In this document: positions 8,111 to 13,926 of the stretch, piece by piece
Numbering within the stretch: the first letter of the stretch is position 1
How the letters are laid out: each line of letters starts with the position of its first letter
From: an uncultured Austwickia sp.
GTDB taxonomy: Bacteria > Actinomycetota > Actinomycetes > Actinomycetales > Dermatophilaceae
Reading direction: 5' to 3'
Length of the DNA stretch: 13,926 nucleotides
Assembly (NCBI GenBank): GCA_934678955.1
Contig: CAKUSI010000063.1
Span: 1-13,926, forward strand
Notes under the pieces: model-generated
Seen by the model: only the letters and a program-made list of their open reading frames with translations
What the model was told of the DNA's origin: nothing
Database searches by the model: none
Position numbers and translations under genes: made by a program

Positions 8111-9364
8111 TCAGCTCTCCAGCAGGCCGGCGCCCACGTACGAGCCGCGTCGGGCCCCGGGCGGCACGGCGTAGCTGGCCGACCCGATGTGGGTGGCCCA
8201 CGTGTTGAGGGCGTCGGAGGCCGCGAGGCGTTGCTGGATCGGGACGAAGGCGTCCGCGACGTCACGCTGGTAGGCCACGAAGATCAGCCCCACGTCCGGT
8301 TCGCCGTCGGGGGAGAGGCCCACGTCGTAGTTGTATGCGCGGCGCATGATGCGCTCGCTCGCCGTGCGCGCCTGGGCTAGGGCCGCGTGGGCGTTGGGCG
8401 CGATCACCGGGAACCCCCGCTCGTCCACGGCGGTCCGGTCGACCAGGTCGTGCTCGCGGCTGCCGGTCAAGGGCGCACCGGTGTCGAGGCGGCGCCCGAA
8501 CGCGAGCTCCTTGCCCTGCACCGTGACGTCGTCCCAGGCAGTCATATCGATGGCCATGCGACGGATCACCAGGTGGCTTCCGCCGACGAGCCACGGGTAG
8601 CGGGGATCGGTGCTCCAGACGACGGCGGCCGCCTGTGCCGGGTCGGTTTCGTTGGCCGTGCCGTCCCGCATCTCCATGAGATTGCGGGGCGTGGTGCCGG
8701 GAGCTTCGGTCCCGGCCGCGTTCACGAATCCGGACTGCACCCAGGCGACGCTCGCGAACGGTGCCGCGTTGCGCACGAGCCGTCGCTGCGCGAACGAGAG
8801 CGCGACGGGCTCCTCCGAGCAGATCTGCAGGACGAGGTCGGTCTGCCCCCAGGCCGGGCGCAGCCGGTCGGTGGCGAAGGCCGGCAGCTTCGCGACCGCC
8901 GGAGGCAGCGCGTCGGGTTTGCCGATGGCGTCGAACAGGCCCGCACCGAACCCGAACGTGACCGTGAGCCGCCCGGGGAGGGCGGCGATATCGTCCTCCA
9001 ACGCCCCGAGGGGCGCGCCGCCCGACGTCAACCGCGCCGCGTCGTCGGACAGCAGTTGGAGCATCGCCCGGACCTGGGTGCTGCCCTGGCCGGGGCGCAG
9101 GTTCAGCCCCACGAACGACCCGTGGGCCTGCTGGCGGGTGAGGATGCCGCTCTGGTGAGCACCGAAGAAGGGCTCGGTCGCCGCGCCGTGCAGCGCGAGG
9201 CGGGGCCCGGCGGGGGCGGCCGGCTGAGCGGCCCTGGCGCCCGCCGCGTGGCCGACCGTCCCGCCCAGCAACGCGGTGCCTGCCAGCACCGCACCGCTGC
9301 CCAGCAGCGAACGACGCGAGTAGCCCGCCGCCTCTTCGGGGTCGCCCTGATCCGGCCGGCCCAT
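8111..9364 (-). CDS. efeB: Tat-exported DyP-type haem peroxidase (EfeB-like, 417 aa)
   Basis: Residues 15-22 (YSRRSLLG) and the following hydrophobic stretch to about 45 form a twin-arginine signal, so the protein should be exported folded with its haem. The mature part is a DyP-type peroxidase: GLFDAIGKPDALPP, NLMEMRDGTANETDPAQAAA (catalytic Asp234 in the family's GxxDG motif), GGSHLVIRRMAIDM, FPVIAPNAHAALA with proximal haem ligand His326, and RIMRRAYNY with the conserved Arg. The first glycine of GxxDG is Glu231 here. EfeB-type enzymes are linked to iron uptake with EfeO/EfeU, but no efeU or efeO is adjacent; the visible partner is a PCuAC gene, also a frequent neighbour in actinobacteria. 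ATG 9364 overlaps the PCuAC stop (TGATG), implying translational coupling to a now broken gene. A hairpin follows. Confidence 0.93.
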   Translation of the reverse strand: MGRPDQGDPEEAAGYSRRSLLGSGAVLAGTALLGGTVGHAAGARAAQPAAPAGPRLALHGAATEPFFGAHQSGILTRQQAHGSFVGLNLRPGQGSTQVRAMLQLLSDDAARLTSGGAPLGALEDDIAALPGRLTVTFGFGAGLFDAIGKPDALPPAVAKLPAFATDRLRPAWGQTDLVLQICSEEPVALSFAQRRLVRNAAPFASVAWVQSGFVNAAGTEAPGTTPRNLMEMRDGTANETDPAQAAAVVWSTDPRYPWLVGGSHLVIRRMAIDMTAWDDVTVQGKELAFGRRLDTGAPLTGSREHDLVDRTAVDERGFPVIAPNAHAALAQARTASERIMRRAYNYDVGLSPDGEPDVGLIFVAYQRDVADAFVPIQQRLAASDALNTWATHIGSASYAVPPGARRGSYVGAGLLES

Positions 9365-9935
9365 CAGGAGCTGTGCCCGCCGCCGGCGTACCTCTCCTGC
9401 TCGCCGGTGAACGGCCGTGCGGCCGCGGTGAACTCCAGCGTCTTGCCGTCCTTGGTGGTCAGGGTGACGGTGACGGTGGTGCCGGCGGGGATCGGGTTGG
9501 TCAGGTTCATCAGCATCACGTGGTCGCCGCCCGGCTCCAGCACCCGCGTGGCGCCGGCCGGGATCGCGAAGCCGCCGCTGACCTGGCGCATCACCTTCTG
9601 GCCGTTCTCGGTGACCGTCTCGTGGAGTTCGGTATGGGCCGACGCGTCGGACTTGACGGCGACGACCTGGATCTCGGCGTCATCTTTTCGGCGCCGAGTT
9701 CGGGGACGGCCCGGACCCAGGTGTCGCTCGCCTCCAGGCCTGCGTCGCTCTTGAGCGAGGCGGTCACCGTCTTGGCATCGTCCACAGCGTTGCTCGCGGC
9801 CGTACTCACCTGGCTCGCCGCCTGCGAGGCGGTGGCCCGGGCCTGCTCGCCCTCCTGGCCGCAGCCTGCCAGCACGAGGCAGGTGCACGAGGCGAGGATC
9901 GCGAGGGCGGTGCGGGACGCGGTACGCGAAGTCAT
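9364..9935 (-). pseudogene. PCuAC copper-chaperone lipoprotein, frameshifted
   Basis: From ATG 9935 the first frame encodes a lipoprotein signal (ALAILASCTCLVLAGC), an Ala/Ser/Thr-rich linker and the start of a PCuAC domain (DTWVRAVPELGAEKMT). Homology then jumps to another frame: DDAEIQVVAVKSDASAHTEL, HETVTENGQKVM, PGGDHVMLMNLTNPI and an EFTAAARPF end. The copper ligands of the family (H-x10-M, then H-x-M) are present in the second half. The expected strand after MT (typically A-F-G-T-x-x-N) is missing, and GATGAC at the junction suggests deletion between short direct repeats. Such proteins carry Cu(I) outside the membrane to cuproenzymes. Unless the frameshift is a sequence error, only an aberrant ~115-residue product is made. 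The stop overlaps the peroxidase start. Confidence 0.85.
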
Positions 9936-10271
9936 GGTCGGTTCCGTTTCTCGGGGCTGGATTTCCGGGGGTTGGATTCTCAGGGGTTGGATTCTCGGGG
10001 TCGGATTCTCAGGGGTTGGATTCTCGGGGTCGGATTTCTCAGGGTCGGCGCCGCCGGGGCGGAGCGAATGGTGGTGGGCGCGACGTGGTCGATGCGCGGC
10101 GAGTGGTCGCTGCGCGGGATGAACGCCCGCCACTCTAGGCAGCAGACCGCTGGTCGCACGGCCAAGGGTATGCCCGCTCGTCGAGCGTGAGCAGCATCAC
10201 CATCGGGCTCCCGAGGGGCCCGTCCCGGGGCTGGCGTCGGTCCTCTCAGCCACGGTCTGCTCGGGCACGGT
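9936..10271. other. leader and intergenic region before the PCuAC gene
   Basis: No gene is visible in these 336 bases. The left part is a 14-15 bp tandem repeat array (9948-10048). On the minus strand a TAGAGT element (10132-10137) could be a -10 box, which would give a leader of about 190 bases that includes the whole array; no good -35 is seen. The right end touches a second repeat that overlaps the DUF4439 stop codon. Confidence 0.5.
9948..10048. repeat. 14-15 bp tandem repeat array, about 7 units
   Basis: Units begin at 9948, 9962, 9977, 9992, 10006, 10021 and about 10035. TTCTCAGGGGTTGGA (15 bp) alternates with TTCTCGGGGTCGGA (14 bp). The mixture of 14 and 15 bp units breaks any constant reading frame, and the array is upstream of the PCuAC start, so it is not protein-coding. 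Confidence 0.92.
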
Positions 10272-10295
10272 CTACTCGGGCACGGTCTTCTCGCT
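10236..10295. repeat. 15 bp tandem repeat, 3-4 units, at the DUF4439 3' end
   Basis: CACGGTCTGCTCGGG (10251-10265) and CACGGTCTACTCGGG (10266-10280) differ at one base; a third unit (10281-10295) and a weaker one before them continue the period. The array crosses the DUF4439 stop codon: the TAG arises from the one-base variant in the second unit. Confidence 0.85.
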
Positions 10296-11363
10296 CGAGG
10301 TCCCGTCGATGGATGAGGCTCCGCCCCGGGCGGCAACCTGCAGCCCCGGGAACTCCCGCAGGCCCCCGCCGAGACGCACCGCCGCCTCTTCGATGTCGGC
10401 GGTCCACGCCAGCAGCGTCCCAAGGGCGTCCTCCTGTCCGGACGCGGCGCCCGAGCCGGCGACGAACGCGGCGGCCAGAGCGTGCAGGACGTGGACGGCG
10501 AGACGCTGGGCCGCCGTGGCGTCCGGGACGGGGAACGGCAACTCGTAGCCGAGCGCAGGCGGCGACGTGTCCCCGCCCGGGAGCCCTTCCAGCGCGCGGC
10601 ACGTCCGCAGGACGAGGTCGCGGGCGGACGCCACGTCTCGCGCGTTCGGTGCGCGGGCGGCCGCCACATCCATCCCATAGAGCGCGGAGCGCGCCGCCCC
10701 CAGCTGGCGTGCCGTCTCCGCCGGGGAGGCGGTGGTCGGGGCCGGCGGTGGCGCCAGGGCGACGTTCGCCAGGGTGGACCCGACCGCGCGCTGGACCCGG
10801 GTCGACAGGATGAGAGGTATTTCGTCGGCGGGCGTCGCGCTCAGGGCGTCGCCGTCGCCCGGTGAGGCGCTCTCCGAGGCGTCTCCACCCCGCGCGAGTC
10901 CCAATGCCTCGGAGTCCGGCCACGCGGCACCGCGCGTGCCCTCGCCGAGGTCGGCGGGCAGCCGCGCCGACCCGTCCGGGTCTTCGGCGAGTTCGCGGAC
11001 GCGCGCGGCGAGCACCCTCTCCTGCTCGACGTGCACGGCCGCGAGGCGGCTCGCCAGGTCGCCGCCCGCCCGGCCCGCCGCGCGGGCTGCGGCGCCTGCT
11101 CGACGGACCAGCGAGAGTTCCCGCGCGACCGCGACCGCGCGTGGGTCGACGGTCCGTGTCGGCACGCCCGGGATCGGTGGCGCGTCGTCCTCCAGGTGCA
11201 CGCCGCACCCCGCCAGCAGGGTTGCGGCGCCCGCCACGAGAAGCCCCGTCGCGAGGAAGCCACGGCGCGTGGGTTCGTCCGCACGGGGCGGCGGCGGGCC
11301 GCAGCCTGCCGCGCCCCTGCCACCCGGCTGGGTTGGGCGAGAACGCTGCACGCCGTGCATCAT
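10272..11363 (-). CDS. DUF4439 ferritin-like lipoprotein (363 aa)
   Basis: Residues 33-53 (RRGFLATGLLVAGAATLLAGC) give a lipobox ending at Cys53, preceded by a twin-Arg pair, so the protein should be anchored outside the membrane. The mature part is Ala-rich and helical. The C-terminal ~140 residues (ARQLGAARSALYGMDVAAAR onward, PALGYELPFPVPDATAAQRL, then AWTADIEEAAVRLGG) match the ferritin-like DUF4439 domain of actinobacteria; function is unknown. Start: tandem ATG codons at 11363/11360 lie 32-35 codons before the signal; a shorter start is possible, and the frame continues upstream only through the rimP region. It diverges from rimP, as does the corresponding gene in mycobacteria. The C-terminus (SIDGTSSEKTVPE) runs into a tandem repeat. 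Confidence 0.82.
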   Translation of the reverse strand: MMHGVQRSRPTQPGGRGAAGCGPPPPRADEPTRRGFLATGLLVAGAATLLAGCGVHLEDDAPPIPGVPTRTVDPRAVAVARELSLVRRAGAAARAAGRAGGDLASRLAAVHVEQERVLAARVRELAEDPDGSARLPADLGEGTRGAAWPDSEALGLARGGDASESASPGDGDALSATPADEIPLILSTRVQRAVGSTLANVALAPPPAPTTASPAETARQLGAARSALYGMDVAAARAPNARDVASARDLVLRTCRALEGLPGGDTSPPALGYELPFPVPDATAAQRLAVHVLHALAAAFVAGSGAASGQEDALGTLLAWTADIEEAAVRLGGGLREFPGLQVAARGGASSIDGTSSEKTVPE

Positions 11364-11426
11364 GGCACCCCGAGCCGTCGCGGGCGCCCCGCCGAGAGCT
11401 GATCGGCCCACCTGGAGCCGGACGGC

Positions 11427-11432
11427 TACAGT
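11427..11432 (+). promoter_or_regulatory. likely -10 box of the rimP-nusA-infB operon
   Basis: TACAGT fits the actinobacterial TAnnnT -10 pattern and lies 61 bp before the rimP ATG in the divergent gap. No convincing -35 box is present at 16-18 bp. Confidence 0.4.
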
Positions 11433-11493
11433 GGGCGAGGATCCGGACCCATCGCTCCGCGACACCGCACTCTTGAACACGAGGAGGTCACCC

Positions 11494-12048
11494 ATGGGCA
11501 GCGACAGGCGTGCCGCAACCGTGACCGAGGTGGCGAGAGAGGCCCTGGCCGGCAGCGGGCTGGTCGTCGAAGACGTCTCCGTGACCCCGGCGGGGCGGCG
11601 CAGCGTGGTGCGCATCGCGATCGACAAGGATCTGAGCTTCCTCGCGGCGGACGACGAGAGCTCGCCGGTCGCGCCGCTCAGCCTGGACGAAGTGGCCGAG
11701 GCCACTCGTACGATCTCCGACGCCCTCGACGCGACCGACGCGCTCGGGGAGGCGCCGTACGTGCTGGAGGTCAGCTCGCCCGGCGTGGGCCGCCCGTTGG
11801 AGGAGCCGCGGCATTACCGGCGCAACGTCGGGCGCCTGGTCGAGGTGCGGCTGACCGACGGGAGCGAGGTCGCCGGGCGCTTGACCGCGGCGGGGCGAGG
11901 AGTCGTCCGCCTGACGCTGGGCGATGGAGAGTCAGCGCGTTCCGGCCGAGAGGAAACGTCGCGAGAGATCCCGCTCGCAGACGTGCAACGCGCCCGGGTG
12001 CTGGTGGACTTCACCGCCGCGGGCCCTGGAGACGAGGAGGAGGACTGA
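11494..12048 (+). CDS. rimP: ribosome maturation factor RimP (184 aa)
   Basis: RimP helps assemble the 30S subunit. The N-terminal domain is seen in [33 protein letters not shown] and [17 protein letters not shown], followed by the hallmark [20 protein letters not shown] and [13 protein letters not shown] leading into the SH3-like C-terminal domain. ATG 11494 has a GAGGAGG Shine-Dalgarno sequence seven bases upstream; the longer open frame has no conservation. The stop shares one base with the nusA start (TGATG), the usual coupling. The C-terminus is Asp/Glu-rich. Confidence 0.96.
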   Translation: MGSDRRAATVTEVAREALAGSGLVVEDVSVTPAGRRSVVRIAIDKDLSFLAADDESSPVAPLSLDEVAEATRTISDALDATDALGEAPYVLEVSSPGVGRPLEEPRHYRRNVGRLVEVRLTDGSEVAGRLTAAGRGVVRLTLGDGESARSGREETSREIPLADVQRARVLVDFTAAGPGDEEED

Positions 12049-13097
12049 TGGACATCGACCTGGCCGCGCTGCGAGCCCTCGAACGCGAGCGGGACATCTC
12101 GCTCGACGTCATCATCCCCGCCATCGAGCAGGCCCTGCTGCTCGCCTATCACCGCACGGAGGGCGCGTACCGGCAGGCCCGCGTGGACCTGGACCGCAAG
12201 ACGGGTCACGTGGTCGTGTGGGCCCGCGAGGACACGCCGCAACTGGAGGACGGCACCCGCGGCGAGCCGGGGCCGGAGTTCGACGACACCCCGGAGGGAT
12301 TCGGCCGGGTGGCCGCGTCGACGGCGCGGCAGGTGATCGTTCAGCGGATGCGGGAGCTCGAGGACGACGCCGTGCTGGGCGATTTCCGCGGTCGCGAGGG
12401 CGACATCATCACCGGCGTGGTCCAGCAGAGCCAGGGTCGCGGCGTGCTCGTGGACTTCGGCACCGTCGAGGGACTCCTGCCGCAGGCGGAGCAGGTTCCG
12501 GGGGAGCGGTACGCCCACGGCGACCGGCTTCGTTGTTATGTGGTGAGCGTGCGGCGTGGGCCGCACGGCCCGCAGATCGGGCTGTCCCGCACCCACCCGA
12601 ACCTCGTCCGCAAGCTGTTCGCCCTCGAGGTGCCCGAGATCGCCGACGGCACCGTCGAGATCGCCGCCCTGGCCAGGGAAGCGGGCCACCGGACGAAGAT
12701 CGCCGTGCACTCCAAGGCCCCGGGCGTCAACGCCAAGGGCGCGTGCATCGGGCCGATGGGCGCCCGGGTCCGCGCCGTCATGGCCGAGTTGCACGGGGAG
12801 AAGATCGACATCGTCGACTACAGCCCCGAGCCGGCCGACTTCGTGGCCTCCGCGCTGTCCCCGGCCCGGGTCTCCTCCGTGGAGGTCGTGGACGCCGCGG
12901 CCCGCTCGGCGCGCGTGATCGTGCCCGACTATCAGCTCTCGCTGGCCATCGGCAAGGAGGGGCAGAACGCGCGGCTCGCCGCCAAGCTGACCGGATGGCG
13001 CATCGACATCCACCCGGACACGGCGGCGGGGTCGCCCAGGACGCCCGTCCAAGGTCGCGGCGAGTCCGCAGGTGGCCCGACCGAGGCGAGTCACTGA
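12048..13097 (+). CDS. nusA: transcription termination/antitermination factor NusA (349 aa)
   Basis: NusA binds RNA polymerase and nascent RNA to control pausing, termination and antitermination. The N-terminal domain (about 1-125) includes [18 protein letters not shown]. An S1 domain follows (about 121-190: [20 protein letters not shown]). KH1 has [20 protein letters not shown], and KH2 has [20 protein letters not shown] ending in IDIHPD. There are no C-terminal acidic repeats, and the size matches mycobacterial NusA. It overlaps rimP by one base and is followed 21 bp later by ylxR. Confidence 0.97.
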   Translation: MDIDLAALRALERERDISLDVIIPAIEQALLLAYHRTEGAYRQARVDLDRKTGHVVVWAREDTPQLEDGTRGEPGPEFDDTPEGFGRVAASTARQVIVQRMRELEDDAVLGDFRGREGDIITGVVQQSQGRGVLVDFGTVEGLLPQAEQVPGERYAHGDRLRCYVVSVRRGPHGPQIGLSRTHPNLVRKLFALEVPEIADGTVEIAALAREAGHRTKIAVHSKAPGVNAKGACIGPMGARVRAVMAELHGEKIDIVDYSPEPADFVASALSPARVSSVEVVDAAARSARVIVPDYQLSLAIGKEGQNARLAAKLTGWRIDIHPDTAAGSPRTPVQGRGESAGGPTEASH

Positions 13098-13118
13098 AGT
13101 CGAACGGGAGACGCTAGG

Positions 13119-13433
13119 ATGGCTCCGGCCGTTCCCGCCGGGCCGGTGCGCACATGCGTCGGGTGCCGCGGGCGGGAGACACGGTCGCACCTTTTGCGGT
13201 TCGTCGCTCTTCCCTGCGCGGGCGGGTTCGTCCTGACCTGGGATCCGCGACGGAGCATGCCGGGTCGGGGAGCATGGCTGCACCCGGACCCGGACTGTTT
13301 CGATCTCGCCGAACGCCGTCGGGCCTTCGGGCGCGCCCTGCGGGTCGCGCCTCTGGATCTCGGCGATGCTCGGGCCGCGGTCGTCCGCACGCTCCGCAGC
13401 CCTCCCGTCGACGGGACGCGGGTCGCTCCGTGA
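13119..13433 (+). CDS. ylxR: YlxR family RNA-binding protein (DUF448, 104 aa)
   Basis: Conserved features are VRTCVGCRGRETRSHLLRFV near the start, GRGAWLHPDPDCFDLAERRR in the middle and AFGRAL after it. The T-C-V-G-C-R block and the G-R-G-A-W/Y motif define YlxR/DUF448, a small nucleic-acid-binding family encoded between nusA and infB in many bacteria. ATG 13119 follows a modest GGGAGA tract. In this operon position the assignment is secure, although the precise role is not. Confidence 0.93.
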   Translation: MAPAVPAGPVRTCVGCRGRETRSHLLRFVALPCAGGFVLTWDPRRSMPGRGAWLHPDPDCFDLAERRRAFGRALRVAPLDLGDARAAVVRTLRSPPVDGTRVAP

Positions 13434-13529
13434 GGAGTGCCCCCCACTCCGTCGCCGCGGACCGGCTCCGTGGCCGAAGGTGCAACCACCACAGCAGGAC
13501 CCATGAGAACCGAAAGCGGGTTTGACGCT

Positions 13530-13551
13530 GATGAGCACGCGATGAGCACTC
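13530..13551. repeat. 11 bp tandem repeat in the ylxR-infB gap
   Basis: GATGAGCACGC (13530-13540) is followed by GATGAGCACTC (13541-13551), one base different, and ACCCATGAG recurs on each side of it. The gap has no gene; several ATGs here open only short frames. Confidence 0.6.
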
Positions 13552-13623
13552 ACCCATGAGCGCCCCCCAGCAGTAACCCATGGTTCGGCGTCACCTCGAC
13601 CCCGGGCCATAGTGAGGAGAGAA

Positions 13624-13926
13624 GTGGCTAAGGTCCGGGTCTACGAGCTCGCGAAAGAGCTCGGAGTCGAGAGCAAGGTGCTGCTCGAGCACCTGAAGTC
13701 CAGCGGTGAGTTCGTCCGATCGGCGAGCTCGACCATCGAGCCCCCCGTCGTCCGCAAGCTCCGCGAGAGCTTCAGCACGGAGGTCGCTGCCGGCAAGGTG
13801 AAGGGCGCCAAGCCCGCCGCCGGTCGGACGGCGTCGCCCGCCAAGAGCGCTCAACCCGCCCCGAGCCCGGCGGCTCCGGCGACACCGGGTCCTCGGCCGG
13901 GCGCCGCTCCGCGTCCCGGCCCGGCC
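13624..13926 (+). CDS. infB: translation initiation factor IF-2, N-terminal part
   Basis: The 101 visible residues begin [20 protein letters not shown] and [20 protein letters not shown], the conserved IF2_N helical domain (about 1-52), followed by the Ala/Pro-rich linker normal for actinobacterial IF-2. The GTPase domain lies beyond the window. GTG 13624 is supported by a GAGGAG Shine-Dalgarno sequence at the usual distance. The gene closes the rimP-nusA-ylxR-infB operon seen here, with a 190 bp gap after ylxR that could hold an internal promoter. Confidence 0.96.
   Translation, partial: MAKVRVYELAKELGVESKVLLEHLKSSGEFVRSASSTIEPPVVRKLRESFSTEVAAGKVKGAKPAAGRTASPAKSAQPAPSPAAPATPGPRPGAAPRPGPA

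Noticed and set aside
8387..9754. Rightward 455-codon open frame opposite the peroxidase
   Set aside because: Shadow of the DyP peroxidase frame; its composition follows the complement of that gene.
9948..10048. CRISPR array
   Set aside because: Units are 14-15 bp and contiguous, with no unique spacers and no cas genes nearby.
9936..10133. Upstream extension of the PCuAC frame with PENPTP-like periodic residues, or a pentapeptide-repeat protein
   Set aside because: The 14/15 bp alternation shifts the frame, the lipoprotein signal begins cleanly at 9935, and the residues do not match the A(D/N)LxX pentapeptide consensus.
11814..13610. Leftward 598-codon open frame across rimP, nusA and ylxR
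   Set aside because: It runs opposite three conserved genes, has no recognisable motif and lacks a credible start.

Overview
The window is GC-rich and has the codon use and leaderless or weak-SD starts of an actinomycete. The right end carries rimP-nusA-ylxR-infB. A ferritin-like DUF4439 lipoprotein gene diverges from rimP, much like the order around Rv2842c-Rv2844 in Mycobacterium. This suggests a member of the Mycobacteriales (Dietzia/Gordonia-like); I cannot name the genus from sequence alone.

Left part (1-2440): a leftward gene start running off the edge (possibly a GH13 glycosidase) is followed by a repeat-bearing 0.75 kb stretch with one doubtful small ORF, then a rightward amphi-Trp domain gene. 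Facing it is a long leftward series: YnfA-type membrane protein, DUF488 protein, and a 127-residue remnant of a ferredoxin-type reductase that has lost its FAD-binding half.

Centre (2529-7347): an intact leftward YyaL-type thioredoxin-domain gene (704 aa) is separated from its apparent ancestral upstream neighbour, a YqfO/NIF3-type small protein gene, by about 2.07 kb of foreign-looking DNA. That DNA holds an XRE-HTH gene and a partner resembling a nucleotidyltransferase, overlapping in the style of a toxin-antitoxin pair. Two linked inverted repeats sit just in front of the HTH gene. The insert is bounded by two copies of a ~250 bp segment containing the yqfO 3' end and the yyaL 5' end. The right copy leaves a truncated yyaL remnant and the left copy leads the intact gene. 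This is the most interesting structure in the window.

Right part (7396-11363, leftward): tpx thiol peroxidase with two strong hairpins after it; a Tat-exported DyP/EfeB-type haem peroxidase translationally coupled to a PCuAC copper-chaperone lipoprotein gene that is broken by a frameshifting deletion; and the DUF4439 lipoprotein. The theme is redox and metal handling at the cell envelope. Rightward from 11494 lies the housekeeping transcription/translation operon rimP-nusA-ylxR-infB (infB cut by the window end).

Across the window, at least six short tandem repeats (mostly 14-17 bp units, each with its own sequence) sit at gene ends, upstream leaders or in one variable protein loop. No rRNA, tRNA, CRISPR array, transposase or integrase gene was seen.
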